64,000 bases of DNA, taken from the NCBI RefSeq assembly GCF_014654365.1, contig NZ_BNAY01000011.1, positions 124,001 to 188,000 on the forward strand. The letters are read 5' to 3'. The notes beneath the pieces are model-generated. The model saw only the letters and a list, made by a program, of their open reading frames with translations. It had not been told where the DNA came from and did not search any database. This DNA is from Amycolatopsis oliviviridis (GTDB lineage: Bacteria > Actinomycetota > Actinomycetes > Mycobacteriales > Pseudonocardiaceae). This document shows positions 1 through 9,406 of the stretch, one piece after another (within the stretch, counting starts at the first letter, position 1; every line of letters starts with the position of its first letter). Both the position numbers and the translations under genes were made by a program.

Positions 1-500
1 AGCACGCTCATCAGGGCGGCCCTGGTCTGCGAATCGTTGCGGCCGTCGGTGAGGAGGATCGCGTGCCGGACGGCGTCGGGCGCCCGTTCGAAGAGTTCGC
101 GGGCCTTGGTGAGCCAGGCGCCCATCGCGGTGCCGCCGACCGCCACGAGACGCTCGACAGCGGCACGGGCCTCCGCCCGGGTCCGCTCGGAAGCGGTCAC
201 CAGGCCGTCCTCGGCCGGGTAGATCACGTTCGCGTGCTCGGTGCCCTGGATGACGGCGAACCGCACGCCGTCGGGGAGGACGTCGATGGCCGCCGCGGCG
301 GCCCGCCGGGCCTCGCCGATCTTGGTGCTGGGGAAACGCATCGAGCTGGAGCAGTCGATCATCAGGACCTCGGCGGCCGACCGGCCGGCGGTACCTTCAC
401 CGCCACGCGAGACGACCCGGACGATCGCGGTCATCGCCCGGTCGCCCTCCGCGAGGAACTTGTTCTGGTGCACCTCGATGCCCAGACTCGGCCGCGTCAT
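1..500 (-). CDS. vWA domain protein (3' end outside window)
   Basis: About 166 codons are visible, starting at ATG 500 (MTRPSLGIEVHQNKF). A MIDAS-type metal site, DCSSS, follows a hydrophobic strand near residue 47, and later segments (TAMGAWL, ILLTDGRND) match strands of a von Willebrand factor A fold that binds ligands through a divalent metal. The gene starts 10 bases after the kinase gene stop and is surely co-transcribed with it. In actinobacteria vWA proteins next to PknG-like kinases are often phospho-substrates or scaffolds; here that role is inferred from position only. The C-terminal part, which could carry a second domain, is not visible. Confidence 0.85.
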   Translation of the reverse strand, partial: MTRPSLGIEVHQNKFLAEGDRAMTAIVRVVSRGGEGTAGRSAAEVLMIDCSSSMRFPSTKIGEARRAAAAAIDVLPDGVRFAVIQGTEHANVIYPAEDGLVTASERTRAEARAAVERLVAVGGTAMGAWLTKARELFERAPDAVRHAILLTDGRNDSQTRAALMSV

Positions 501-510
501 CGATCCCCTT

Positions 511-2733
511 TCACACGAAGGTCACCGGTCTCACCGCGTTGGCGAGATCGATCAGGACGTCGTGTGCCTCCGGCGAGGGCGCGTGGTGCGCGAGCCGCCG
601 GTACGACCGGTCCAGCACGGTGCGGGCGCCCGTCTCGGCGGACCGCAGGATCTCGCCGTCGGTGATGCCGTCCTGCCCGAGGAGCACCCCCGCGAGCCCG
701 GTCTCGCGCACGGCCGTCACCAGCCGGTCGAGGGCGTCACCGTCGAGGTCCAGCGCGGTCAGCCGGATCACGGCGTCGTCGAGTTCGGCCGACGCCGGGA
801 GATCCCCGGTCCCCGGCATCGGCGCGGACAGCACCCGCACCCCGGCGATCCGCGCGGCCTCGTCGTAGCGCGAGAATTCCGGGACCTGGTCGAGGATCTC
901 GACGGCGGCGGCGCGAGCGCCGCGCAGCAACCGGACCCGCGCGAGACCGAACGCCGCGCTGACCTGGGACCGGTCGCGCACCCACAGGGCGTCGTAGTAC
1001 CGCTCGGCGGCGGCCGCGCCGTTGAGGTGCTCCTCGCACAGGCCCAAGGCGAGTTTCGGCGGCTCCTCGCCGGGGATGTCCCGGTACACGGCGGTGAACT
1101 TCTCCTTGGCGGCGGCGAAATCGCCCTCGCCGAGCGCGAGCAGGCCCCGATGCCACGCCACCCGCCAGTCGTAGGGAGCGCGGTCGCCGAGGAGGCGTTC
1201 GGCCTCTGCCACCGCCAGCGCGCCTTCGACGGTCGCCCCGAGTTCCAGCCGGGCCCGGCACCGGCGGAACTCGACCTCGACCGAACCCGACACCTTGTCG
1301 AGTTTCTTCAGCAACCGCGCCGCGTCGGGAGCGCGGACGGCACGGAGGAAGCTCGCCTGCGGATCCTCGGGATCCTCCCGCGGTACCGGCAGGCCGACGG
1401 CGATCTCCGCGGCGGCCGGGCGCGCGCCGAGCGACACGGCCGTCCCCCGCGTCCAGTGCTCCAGCGGCGGCGCCTGGCCGAGTCCCGCGTCGAGCAGGAC
1501 CGCCCCTTCCGTGAACAGCGTGGATCCGGAGGGCCGGGATTGCTTGTCCCGCAAGGAAAGGATCTCGCCGAGCACCCCGTCGAGCTGGACCAGCATCTCG
1601 CGTGCGCTCGCGAATCGCTGGTCGAACGAAGCGGTCGCGCGGTCGAGGACGCGGAGGAACGACTCGATGCCGAACCGGACGCCGCGCGCGTCGGTGGTGA
1701 CCGACCAGCCGTCGCTGGCCTGGAAGAGTTCCCGCAGCGTCACGCCGACGGTGTGGATGTCGGACCGGACGGTGAGCCCGTGTTTCGCCCGTTCCCGCGG
1801 GGAGACCTGGTAGTGCTCGGTCCCGACGAGCGGGCTTTCGTCGTCGGCGATCTTGCGGATGGCGCCGAAATCGATGAGCTTGATCCGCTTCTCACCGTGG
1901 ATCACGTTGTCCGGCTTCATGTCGCAGTACAGCAGGCCCTCGCCGTGGAGGTAGTCGAGCGCGGTCAGGATCTCGCGTCCGTACGCCACGACGTGCTCGA
2001 CCAGCAGCCGTCCCTCGCTGGAGTCCAGCCCGGCCCGGCCGCGGTTCTTGATCTCCCGCAGGGAAAGCCCGTCGACGAACTCCATGACGATGTAACGGAA
2101 GTCGTCGTGCTCGACCACGTCGAAGATCCGGACGACGTTCGGATGCTCCAGCGCGATGAGCACCTGGCTTTCGGTCTCCGCGATCCGCACGGCGGCGGTG
2201 TTGTTCGTGTTGATCAGGCCCTTGAGCGCGACGTACCGGTCGCCGAGTCCGGAATCCGTCGCCAGGTAGACGAAACCGAGTCCGCCGCGCGCGACGCAGC
2301 CGAGCACGTGATAGCGGCCGTCGACCACGTCACCGGCCGCGAGCTTGGGCGTGAAGGAGAACGGCGTCCGGCAGACCGGGCAGAATCCCTCGGCGGGCGC
2401 GGGCCCGCCGCCGATCGAGCGGCCGACCGGGGTGGCGGTGCAGCCGTGCTTGCCGCAGAACCGTTCCTCCTCCGGGACATGGGGCTCGGTCAGCAAGCGG
2501 CCGGCGACGTCGGGGAGTTCGACGACCGGGAGCGGGACCCGGTCGTCCGCGGTCGCGTGCCCCGCGATCTGCTGGGAGCGGGTGACCACCGTGCCGGTGA
2601 TCCGGGTCGGCGCGCCGGGGCCGGGGATCACCAGCGTCGGCTCTTCCGGCGTGCCTGGCGGCAGCCCGCAGACCTTGCAGAAGCCGGTCTTGCCGAGCGT
2701 GCCCCGGCAGCCGTCCCGTCCGCAGGCCGTCAT
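511..2733 (-). CDS. PknG-like serine/threonine protein kinase with zinc ribbons and TPR-like C-terminus
   Basis: The 740-residue product opens with two zinc-ribbon halves (Cys 4, 9, 19, 22 and 93, 98, 118, 121), then a kinase domain: glycine loop ARGGLGFVY near 148, VALK lysine at 171, catalytic loop YCDMKPDN near 269-276 and LIDFG near 286-290. The catalytic loop has CD in place of the usual RD, as in PknG-type kinases, which autophosphorylate poorly on the activation loop. From about residue 430 the protein is Ala/Leu-rich and helical, consistent with TPR repeats. No membrane segment is visible, so it should be cytosolic. I chose ATG 2733 because it overlaps the protease stop by four bases (ATGA); the frame stays open 23 codons upstream. 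Confidence 0.9.
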   Translation of the reverse strand: MTACGRDGCRGTLGKTGFCKVCGLPPGTPEEPTLVIPGPGAPTRITGTVVTRSQQIAGHATADDRVPLPVVELPDVAGRLLTEPHVPEEERFCGKHGCTATPVGRSIGGGPAPAEGFCPVCRTPFSFTPKLAAGDVVDGRYHVLGCVARGGLGFVYLATDSGLGDRYVALKGLINTNNTAAVRIAETESQVLIALEHPNVVRIFDVVEHDDFRYIVMEFVDGLSLREIKNRGRAGLDSSEGRLLVEHVVAYGREILTALDYLHGEGLLYCDMKPDNVIHGEKRIKLIDFGAIRKIADDESPLVGTEHYQVSPRERAKHGLTVRSDIHTVGVTLRELFQASDGWSVTTDARGVRFGIESFLRVLDRATASFDQRFASAREMLVQLDGVLGEILSLRDKQSRPSGSTLFTEGAVLLDAGLGQAPPLEHWTRGTAVSLGARPAAAEIAVGLPVPREDPEDPQASFLRAVRAPDAARLLKKLDKVSGSVEVEFRRCRARLELGATVEGALAVAEAERLLGDRAPYDWRVAWHRGLLALGEGDFAAAKEKFTAVYRDIPGEEPPKLALGLCEEHLNGAAAAERYYDALWVRDRSQVSAAFGLARVRLLRGARAAAVEILDQVPEFSRYDEAARIAGVRVLSAPMPGTGDLPASAELDDAVIRLTALDLDGDALDRLVTAVRETGLAGVLLGQDGITDGEILRSAETGARTVLDRSYRRLAHHAPSPEAHDVLIDLANAVRPVTFV

Positions 2734-4334
2734 CCGTCGATCCGTTTCCGTACGGTGTCCGCGTACCGCTCGACGGCGGCCGCCGCGGCCGCGAGGTCGC
2801 ACGGTCCTTCGAAGAGCATCCGCCAGGCGGGCGCGTAGGCGGCATCCAGTTCGACGTCTTCGACGAGCCCGCTGTTACGGGCCATCTCCCCGTACGCGTC
2901 GAGCCGGGCACGGAGTTCCGCGCGCCGGGCGAGGTTCTCGTCGAGGAGACGGCGCAGGTCGCGGGCCCGCTCGACGGTTTTGGCCACGGCCCGCTCACAG
3001 ACCGGGAGCTGCCGTTTCACCCAATCGGTTTCATCGTCCTGCTCCGCCGAACGCAGTTGCGTCACCGCGCCTCTCAACCGCCGCGCCTTGGGATGGACGT
3101 GTGGAATGCCGGAGAAGCGGGGTGCGTCGCTCGGATTGTCCTTCTCCAGCCGGTCCAGTTCGGCCAGCCGCGTTTCCAGCTGAGCGAGCCTGCCCTCGAT
3201 GTCGTCCTCGCCGGCGGGCAGGACGTCGGTGCTCGACCGGACCACGTCCACGCCCGGCGAGGTCTCCTCGCGGAACGCCAGTGCCAGCCGCAGCCCGAGT
3301 TCGTGCGCGCGCTGGGCCAGCGGCACGAGCACCTCGCCGACGAGTTCGTCGGGTTCGGCCGACTCGTCGACCCCGTAGACGACGACCGTGCGGCCGGACC
3401 CGTGGCGCCCCGCGGGCGAGTCCGCGGCGACGTCGAGCCGGTCGGAGATGCGGCGGCGGACCGCGTCGGCGGTCTTGCCGACCGCGTCGACGGCGAGCAC
3501 GACACTGCCCACCGGCGGGACCGTCGGCCCGGACGCGCTCCGGCCCGCGCCGTGTTCGCGGTCGGCGAGGACGATAGCGCGGCGCAACGAGGCCGCGACG
3601 GCGGAATCGTCGTCGCCCATGATGATCACCCGGACGTCCGACCGGCCGTGCCCGCCGAGCCATCGCGCGAATTCGCGGGCGAAGAGCACGTCGATCGTGG
3701 GCGGTTCCGGGTACTGGACGAAACTCGGGTCGATCGCCGGGCTGCCCTCGGCCCAGCGGCGCAGTTCCGGCAGATAGCCGAGCATCGTCTCGACCGGGAT
3801 CATCCAGGAGACGCGGGCGGCCTCGGTCGCGTACCGGGTCGCGACCATGCCGACGACGTGACCGGTCTTGTCGGCGATCACCGCGGAACCACTGAAGCCG
3901 TGGGTGATCGGCTCGGCGTCGGGACTCCGGTGCAGCTGGACGCGCTCCAGGCCGTGCCCGCCGTCGCCGACGACGGTCGCCAGCGACCACATGCCGTCCG
4001 AACCGCACGGGAAGCCGTACGCGCGCACCTGCTGGTTGTCTTCGAGCGCCGTCCGGTGGAGCGGCGCGCCGGTGAGCTGTTCCTCGGGGTCGCGCAACCG
4101 GAGCAACGCGACGTCCCCGCCGTCGTCGCCGATGGGCGCGGCCTGCGCGACGGTTTTCGCGATTCCGGATTCGACACCGGGAAGCGCCACGAAATCCACC
4201 GTGATTTCGTCGTGGCCTTCGATCACATGAGCGCAGGTGAGGAGGTGTTCCCCGTCGAGCATGGTCCCGGCGCCCAGGATCCGCCCACGACGATCGCGCA
4301 GCCGCACCCGCCAGCGTCTGCGCTCGGAAGTCAC
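2730..4334 (-). CDS. trypsin-like serine protease with helical C-terminal effector region
   Basis: First gene of the protease-kinase-vWA operon, starting at GTG 4334. Residues 1-190 form a trypsin-like fold with a readable triad: His36 in TCAHV, Asp74 in GGDVALLRL and Ser148 in HGFSGS. There is no signal peptide, so it should act inside the cell, unlike secreted trypsins. The middle (roughly 210-370) is an alpha/beta segment and the last 150 residues are charged and helical, probably coiled coil. Cytosolic trypsin-like domains joined to helical modules occur in bacterial conflict and signalling systems; that function is inferred. The start lies only 22 bases from the polA hairpin, so expression may depend on read-through or on a promoter inside the hairpin region. 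Confidence 0.8.
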   Translation of the reverse strand: MTSERRRWRVRLRDRRGRILGAGTMLDGEHLLTCAHVIEGHDEITVDFVALPGVESGIAKTVAQAAPIGDDGGDVALLRLRDPEEQLTGAPLHRTALEDNQQVRAYGFPCGSDGMWSLATVVGDGGHGLERVQLHRSPDAEPITHGFSGSAVIADKTGHVVGMVATRYATEAARVSWMIPVETMLGYLPELRRWAEGSPAIDPSFVQYPEPPTIDVLFAREFARWLGGHGRSDVRVIIMGDDDSAVAASLRRAIVLADREHGAGRSASGPTVPPVGSVVLAVDAVGKTADAVRRRISDRLDVAADSPAGRHGSGRTVVVYGVDESAEPDELVGEVLVPLAQRAHELGLRLALAFREETSPGVDVVRSSTDVLPAGEDDIEGRLAQLETRLAELDRLEKDNPSDAPRFSGIPHVHPKARRLRGAVTQLRSAEQDDETDWVKRQLPVCERAVAKTVERARDLRRLLDENLARRAELRARLDAYGEMARNSGLVEDVELDAAYAPAWRMLFEGPCDLAAAAAAVERYADTVRKRIDG

Positions 4335-4355
4335 CCGAAGGACCCTACCGATCGT

Positions 4356-4391
4356 GAGTGGTAATGACGGTTCTCACCGTCATTACCACTC
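4356..4391. repeat. inverted repeat, polA 3' hairpin (GTGAGTGGTAA family)
   Basis: Perfect 15-base arms (4356-4370, GAGTGGTAATGACGG, and 4377-4391) enclose a 6-base loop TTCTCA. It sits 8 bases past the polA stop and 22 bases before the protease GTG start, so it can end polA transcription, but it lacks a T tract. A sister element with the same arm start and nearly the same loop is at 51621-51666. Confidence 0.85.
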
Positions 4392-4398
4392 TCGAAGC

Positions 4399-7143
4399 CT
4401 AATGCGCGGCGTCGTTCCACGACCGGCCGTAGCCGACCGAGACCTCCAGCGGGACGGCGAGCTCGTACGCCGAGCCCATTCCCTGACGCACCAACGCTTC
4501 CAGCTGCTCGCGCTCGCCGTCGGCGACTTCGAGGACGAGTTCGTCGTGCACCTGGAGCAGAACACGGCTCTTCAGCTTCGCCTCGGTCAGCGCCTTGTGC
4601 ACGTTGAGCATGGCGACCTTGATGATGTCGGCCGCGCTGCCCTGGATGGGGGCGTTGAGCGCCATCCGTTCGGCCATCTCGCGGCGCTGGCGGTTGTCGC
4701 TGTTGAGATCCGGCAGGTACCGGCGGCGGCCGAAGATCGTTTCGGTGTAACCGACCTTCGCCGCGTCGCCCACGACCGAGTGAAGATAGTCGCGCACGCC
4801 GCCGAAGCGGGAGAAGTACGCCTCCATCTGTTCCTTGGCTTCCTCGGTCGAGATCCGCAGCTGCTGCGAAAGCCCGTACGCCGAAAGCCCGTACGCCAGG
4901 CCGTACGACATCGCCTTGACCCGGAACCGCAGTTCCGGCGTGATCTCCTCCGGCGGCAGCGAGAACGCGCGGGACGCCACGAAAGTGTGCAGGTCCTCGC
5001 CGCTGTTGAAGGCCTGGATCAGTCCTTCGTCCTGCGAGAGGTGCGCCATGATCCGCATTTCGATCTGGCTGTAGTCCGCCGTCATCAGCTCGGCGTACCC
5101 GTCGCCGACGACGAACGCGTCGCGGATGCGGCGGCCTTCCTCGGTGCGGATCGGGATGTTCTGCAGGTTCGGGTCGACCGAGGAGAGCCGTCCGGTGGCG
5201 GCGATCGTCTGCAGCAGCGTGGTGTGGATGCGGCCGTCGTCGGCGACCGCCTTGATCAGGCCTTCGACCGTGGTGCGCAGCCGGGTCGCGTCCCGGTGTT
5301 CCAGCAGATGCTGCAGGAACGGGTGCTCGGTCTTCTCGAACAGGCTCTGCAGCGCCTCGGCGTCGGTGGTGTAGCCGGTCTTGGTGCGTTTGGTCTTCGG
5401 CATGCCGAGCTCGTCGAACAGGATCACCTGGAGCTGCTTGGGCGAGCCGAGGTTGACCTGCTTGCCGATGACCGCGTACGCCTCGTCCGCGGCCTGGGTG
5501 ACCCGGCCGAGGTAATGCGATTCCAGATCCGTCAGATGCTCGATGTCGACCGCGATGCCCGCCGCTTCGAGTCCGGTGATCACCTGCAGCAGCGGCAGTT
5601 CCAGTTCGACGAGCAGCTGGGCGCCGCCGAGTTCTTCGAGCTCCTTGGTCAGCGCGCCCGCCAGTTCGGCGACCGCGCGGGCCTTGACCAGCTCGGCCTG
5701 GATCTCCTTCTGCTCCAGGTCCTCGGCGCCGCCGCCGTCGAGCAGCGAGAGCTGCCCGTCCCCGGTGTCGGCCTCGGACCGCAGCTCGCGGTGCAGGTAC
5801 CGCAGGGCGAGGTCGTCGAGTTCGAAGGTGCGCTGCCCCGGGCGGACCAGGTACGCCGCGAGCGCGGTGTCCATGACGAGCCCGGCGAACGTCCAGCCGC
5901 GTGCCTTGACCGCGTGCAGCGCGACCTTCAGCTCGTGACCGATCTTCTGGATCTTCTCGTCGGCGAGCCAGGCGGTGAGCGCCTTGTCGTCCTCGGCGTC
6001 CAGCGTGGTGACGTCGACGTACGCGCCTTCGCCGTCGGCGGCCGCGAAAGTGATGGCCTTCAGATCGGAGCGGACCGAGGCACCGGTGGTGCGGAACGCG
6101 AGGCCGACCGGCTGGTCCTGACCGGTGTGCGCGGACAGCCATTCCGTGAGGGCGCCCGGAGCGAGCTTCGCGCCGCTGACCTCGAAGCCCTCCTCGGCCT
6201 CGGGCTCGGCGCTCTGCAAGGTGGCGAAGAGCCGGTCACGCAGGACGCGGAACTCCAGCTCGTCGAACAGCGCGTGGACGGCCTCGCGGTCCCAGGGACG
6301 CAGCTCCAGACCTGTCGGGCCGAGCTCCAGCTCGACGTCGCGGATCAGCTCGGTGAGCTGGCGGTTCAGCATCACCGCGCCGAGGTGCTCGCGCAGCGCG
6401 TCGCCGACCTTGCCCTTGACCTCGTCGACCCGGTCGATCAGCTCGTTGAAGGACCCGAACTGCCTGATCCACTTCGCGGCCGTCTTCTCGCCGACGCCGG
6501 GGATGCTGGGCAGGTTGTCCGAGGGGTCGCCGCGCAGCGCGGCGAAGTCCGGGTACTGCGCCGGGGTGAGGCCGTACTTCTCCTCGACCGCCTCCGGGGT
6601 GAACCGGGTCATCTCCGACACGCCGCGCTTCGGGTACAGCACGGTGACCTGGTCGGTCACCAGCTGGAGCGCGTCACGGTCGCCCGTACAGATGAGGACG
6701 TCGAAGCCTTCGGCGGTCGCCTGTGTCGTGAGCGTGGCGATGATGTCGTCGGCTTCGTAGTTCTCCTTGGTCAGCGCCGGGATGCCGAGGACCTTGAGCA
6801 CGTCCTCGACCAGGCCGACCTGGCCCTTGAACTCGTCCGGGGTGCTGCTGCGGTTGGCCTTGTACTCCGCGAACGTCTCCGAACGGAACGTCTTGCGGGA
6901 AAGGTCGAACGCCACCGCGAGGTGGGTCGGCGCCTCGTCGCGCAGCAGGTTGATGAGCATCGAGGTGAACCCGAACACCGCGTTCGTCGTCTGCCCGGTC
7001 TTCGTCTTGAAGTTCTCCGCGGGCAGCGCGAAGAACGCGCGATACGCCATCGAATGGCCGTCGATCAGCAGCAGTTTGGGCCGCTCGGCCTGTGCGGTGG
7101 CGGGTGTGGCATTGGCAACGGTCGTGTTCTCACTCGGGCTCAC
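4399..7143 (-). CDS. polA: DNA polymerase I
   Basis: The 914-residue product has the three-domain layout of PolA. An N-terminal 5'-3' nuclease starts at LLLIDGHSMAYRAFF and includes TGDRDALQL and the helix-hairpin segment PGVGEKTAAKW. A central 3'-5' exonuclease-like domain lacks the usual acidic set, as in mycobacterial and Taq enzymes. The C-terminal polymerase shows motif A (TADYSQIEMR), motif B (RVKAMSYGLAYG) and motif C (QVHDELV). It fills gaps left by RNA primer removal and repair. The start is GTG 7143 with no clear ribosome site; a TAGACT -10-like word ends about 9 bases upstream, so a leaderless message is possible. It is divergent from the thioesterase gene. Confidence 0.97.
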   Translation of the reverse strand: MSPSENTTVANATPATAQAERPKLLLIDGHSMAYRAFFALPAENFKTKTGQTTNAVFGFTSMLINLLRDEAPTHLAVAFDLSRKTFRSETFAEYKANRSSTPDEFKGQVGLVEDVLKVLGIPALTKENYEADDIIATLTTQATAEGFDVLICTGDRDALQLVTDQVTVLYPKRGVSEMTRFTPEAVEEKYGLTPAQYPDFAALRGDPSDNLPSIPGVGEKTAAKWIRQFGSFNELIDRVDEVKGKVGDALREHLGAVMLNRQLTELIRDVELELGPTGLELRPWDREAVHALFDELEFRVLRDRLFATLQSAEPEAEEGFEVSGAKLAPGALTEWLSAHTGQDQPVGLAFRTTGASVRSDLKAITFAAADGEGAYVDVTTLDAEDDKALTAWLADEKIQKIGHELKVALHAVKARGWTFAGLVMDTALAAYLVRPGQRTFELDDLALRYLHRELRSEADTGDGQLSLLDGGGAEDLEQKEIQAELVKARAVAELAGALTKELEELGGAQLLVELELPLLQVITGLEAAGIAVDIEHLTDLESHYLGRVTQAADEAYAVIGKQVNLGSPKQLQVILFDELGMPKTKRTKTGYTTDAEALQSLFEKTEHPFLQHLLEHRDATRLRTTVEGLIKAVADDGRIHTTLLQTIAATGRLSSVDPNLQNIPIRTEEGRRIRDAFVVGDGYAELMTADYSQIEMRIMAHLSQDEGLIQAFNSGEDLHTFVASRAFSLPPEEITPELRFRVKAMSYGLAYGLSAYGLSQQLRISTEEAKEQMEAYFSRFGGVRDYLHSVVGDAAKVGYTETIFGRRRYLPDLNSDNRQRREMAERMALNAPIQGSAADIIKVAMLNVHKALTEAKLKSRVLLQVHDELVLEVADGEREQLEALVRQGMGSAYELAVPLEVSVGYGRSWNDAAH

Positions 7144-7205
7144 GGGAGCGAGTCTAGGGTGAGGGTCTGACAGTCCTACCTGTCGTGTCGTTTAAGGAGC
7201 TCTGC

Positions 7206-7634
7206 GTGACCGAACAAGCCCTCGAATCCTTCGCCGGGATCGACCCGGCCTTCGCCGGACAGCAGCTCAACGACAAGCTCGGGCTCGAGATCAGCGAATT
7301 CGGTCCCGAACGCGTCGTGGGCAGCATCCCGGTAGAGGGCAACCTCCAGCCCTACGGCCTGCTCCACGGCGGGGCGAACGCCGTCGTGGCCGAGGCGCTC
7401 GGCTCGATGGTCTGCGCGCTCAACGCCGGCACCGACAAGGCGACGATGGGCCTCGAACTCTCGTGCACCCACCACCGGGCGGTCCGCTCCGGGCGGGTCA
7501 CCGGGGTCGCGACCCCGGTGCACGTCGGACGCGGAACCGTCACCGCGGAGATCGTGCTGACCGACGACCAGGGTCGGCGCTCGTGCACGGCGCGGCTGAC
7601 GTGCGTGGTGCGGGAACGGCCGCCGGGCGCCTGA
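7206..7634 (+). CDS. PaaI-like hotdog-fold acyl-CoA thioesterase
   Basis: This 142-residue single hotdog domain carries the helix motif LLHGGANAVVAEALGS, where His-Gly-Gly begins the central helix and Glu is the likely catalytic acid of PaaI/DHNA-CoA thioesterases. Such enzymes hydrolyse aromatic or other acyl-CoA thioesters as tetramers in the cytosol; substrate cannot be read from sequence. I chose GTG 7206 rather than the in-frame codon at 7185 because AAGGAG lies 7-8 bases ahead of it. The LysR gene follows after 16 bases and may be co-transcribed. A menaquinone role (DHNA-CoA hydrolase) is possible, but no men gene is nearby. Confidence 0.85.
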   Translation: MTEQALESFAGIDPAFAGQQLNDKLGLEISEFGPERVVGSIPVEGNLQPYGLLHGGANAVVAEALGSMVCALNAGTDKATMGLELSCTHHRAVRSGRVTGVATPVHVGRGTVTAEIVLTDDQGRRSCTARLTCVVRERPPGA

Positions 7635-7650
7635 GCCCGCACCACCCCAC

Positions 7651-8619
7651 ATGGATCTCGACACGGCTCAGGTGCGGGCGTTCGTCGCGACCGCCGACCA
7701 CGGCCATTTCGGTCGCGCGGCAGAATCCCTGTACCTGACCCAGCAAGCGCTGTCGAAGCGGATCCGGAAACTCGAGGACGCCCTGTCGGTCCAACTGTTC
7801 CGGCGCACCAACCGGTCCGTCGAGCTGACCACCGACGGCGACCGCTTCCTCCCGCACGCGCGCGAGCTGATCCGCGCGGCGGACGCGGCCGTCGCCGCGA
7901 TGGGCCTTCAGGACCGGCCGCCCCGCCTGGACATCATCGATCCGCGCCTCTCCCCCATGTACATGCTGCGGCGCGTCGCGCAGCGGGACCCGGAGCTGGC
8001 CGTCGAGCGCGTCGCCGGACGCGGGCTCGCCAACGCGCTGGACCCGCTGGTCCGCGGCGAGATCGACCTCGCGTTCGGCCGCGTCGCGGATCTCGGCCGC
8101 GAGGTGCCCGCGGAACTCGAACATCGCCTTGTCCGGCTCGAACCACTGGTCGCCCTTCTCGCTCCGGAACATCCGCTGGCAGGCAACGATGTCCTGAAAT
8201 TGTCCGATCTCCGGAGTGAGGGCATCTGGATTCCGCAATTGGGCGGCCCGGTCGAATGGCTTTCTTATTTGCAACGCCTATGCAAAGAATTCGGCGTCCC
8301 GATCGACGACTCCGGGGTCAGTTACGACCTCAGGCACACACTGGAACAGACCCGTTACGGGAAGCAGCGGGTCACCCTCGCCGGCGCCGACATGGACCTC
8401 GCGTCCGACATCGACCTGCGAGTGCTCCCCTTCGAACCTTCACCGCTGTTCCCGTGGTCGGTCGTGTGGCGGCGCGGCGAAGGCCCGGCCCTGCGGCGCC
8501 TGCTGGCGCTCCTGGGCCGGACCAGCCACGAAGAAGGTTGGTGCACCTACGATCCCGCTCGATCGTGGCTGCCGGACGACGACCTCAGACCGCTAGGTGC
8601 CGGGCGAACCAGCGGGTGA
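7651..8619 (+). CDS. LysR-family transcriptional regulator
   Basis: The 322-residue protein has the N-terminal winged helix-turn-helix typical of LysR (ADHGHFGRAAESLYLTQQALSKRIRKLE; residues about 13-40) followed by a periplasmic-binding-protein-like effector domain from about residue 90. The nearest candidate target is the convergent alpha/beta hydrolase, whose 3' end overlaps this gene by 35 bases; LysR genes usually control a divergent gene, and the nearest divergent gene is polA beyond the thioesterase. The target is therefore unknown. A short AT-richer patch near 8190-8290 interrupts otherwise very GC-rich coding. Confidence 0.9.
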   Translation: MDLDTAQVRAFVATADHGHFGRAAESLYLTQQALSKRIRKLEDALSVQLFRRTNRSVELTTDGDRFLPHARELIRAADAAVAAMGLQDRPPRLDIIDPRLSPMYMLRRVAQRDPELAVERVAGRGLANALDPLVRGEIDLAFGRVADLGREVPAELEHRLVRLEPLVALLAPEHPLAGNDVLKLSDLRSEGIWIPQLGGPVEWLSYLQRLCKEFGVPIDDSGVSYDLRHTLEQTRYGKQRVTLAGADMDLASDIDLRVLPFEPSPLFPWSVVWRRGEGPALRRLLALLGRTSHEEGWCTYDPARSWLPDDDLRPLGAGRTSG

Positions 8620-9406
8620 GCTCGGCGTCGACCAGCTTCGCGTGTTCCGTCTGCGGAGCGGGTTCGAGGCCGGGCGCCTCGGCGAATTCGTGCGCCATCC
8701 CCGGGATGGTGACGAGCTCGGATCGCCCCTGCCCCAGTGTCTTGTGCAGCGCCGCGGCCGGTTCGGTGATCGAGACGTCGTCCTCCTCGCCGATGACCAG
8801 CAGCACCGGCGCGGTCAGTTCTTCGGCCCGCCGCACGTAGTCGTACTCGTTCGCGACCGCGCGGGACCGGTCCGACCAGTGATAGGTGACGTCGTAGATC
8901 CGCTCGTTCGCCGCGATCACCGGCGCCAGCTGGGTCACCGGGTTCACCAGCGCGGCCGCCGCCACCGGGATCTCGGCGTGGGTCAGCATCTGCAGTGCGA
9001 CGCCGCCGCCCTGCGAACCGCCGACCAGCCCGACCGGACCGTCCTCAATGGACAGGCGGGAGCGCAGCTCCGCCACCGCCGCCGGGAATTCGGCCTCGAC
9101 CTGCTTGGTGAGCGGTTCGACGACGTTGAGCACGTTGTCCTCGCTCGCGAGGCGGAAGAAGCCCTCGAAACCGCCCTCGGGGAAGCGTTTCCCGGTCAGC
9201 GGCAACCCGAGGTGCACCCGCCACGCGTGCAGTCCCCGCATCGGCAGCGCCGCCGCCATGGCCGCTTCGCTGAACGGCGCGCCCAGCAGGTGCCAGGTGA
9301 GCACCAGCGGTGCCGGACGCGACTCGTCCGACGGCGGCAACGCCACGAACGGGACTCCCGCGGCCACGCCTTCGATCGCTCCGCTCAGTTCGACGCTCAT
9401 CGTCAT
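8585..9406 (-). CDS. alpha/beta hydrolase (dienelactone hydrolase or prolyl-oligopeptidase-like)
   Basis: A 273-residue cytosolic hydrolase. The nucleophile elbow is GGSQGG (Ser about residue 150), the acid is probably in VIGEEDD and the histidine in GMAHEFA, giving a complete Ser-Asp-His triad in order. There is no signal peptide. Length and motif spacing fit small esterases or acyl hydrolases; the substrate is not evident. The start ATG 9406 is preceded by an AG-rich stretch within AACATGACG context. It converges on and overlaps the LysR gene by 35 bases, so the two transcripts could interfere. Confidence 0.8.
   Translation of the reverse strand: MTMSVELSGAIEGVAAGVPFVALPPSDESRPAPLVLTWHLLGAPFSEAAMAAALPMRGLHAWRVHLGLPLTGKRFPEGGFEGFFRLASEDNVLNVVEPLTKQVEAEFPAAVAELRSRLSIEDGPVGLVGGSQGGGVALQMLTHAEIPVAAAALVNPVTQLAPVIAANERIYDVTYHWSDRSRAVANEYDYVRRAEELTAPVLLVIGEEDDVSITEPAAALHKTLGQGRSELVTIPGMAHEFAEAPGLEPAPQTEHAKLVDAELTRWFARHLAV

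Noticed and set aside
4237..7170. Very long open frame antisense to polA (and similar ones over the kinase, GH31 and ABC genes)
   Set aside because: High-GC genes with G/C third positions keep the complementary frame open; no ribosome sites, no domain-like sequence, Arg/Val/Leu-heavy composition.
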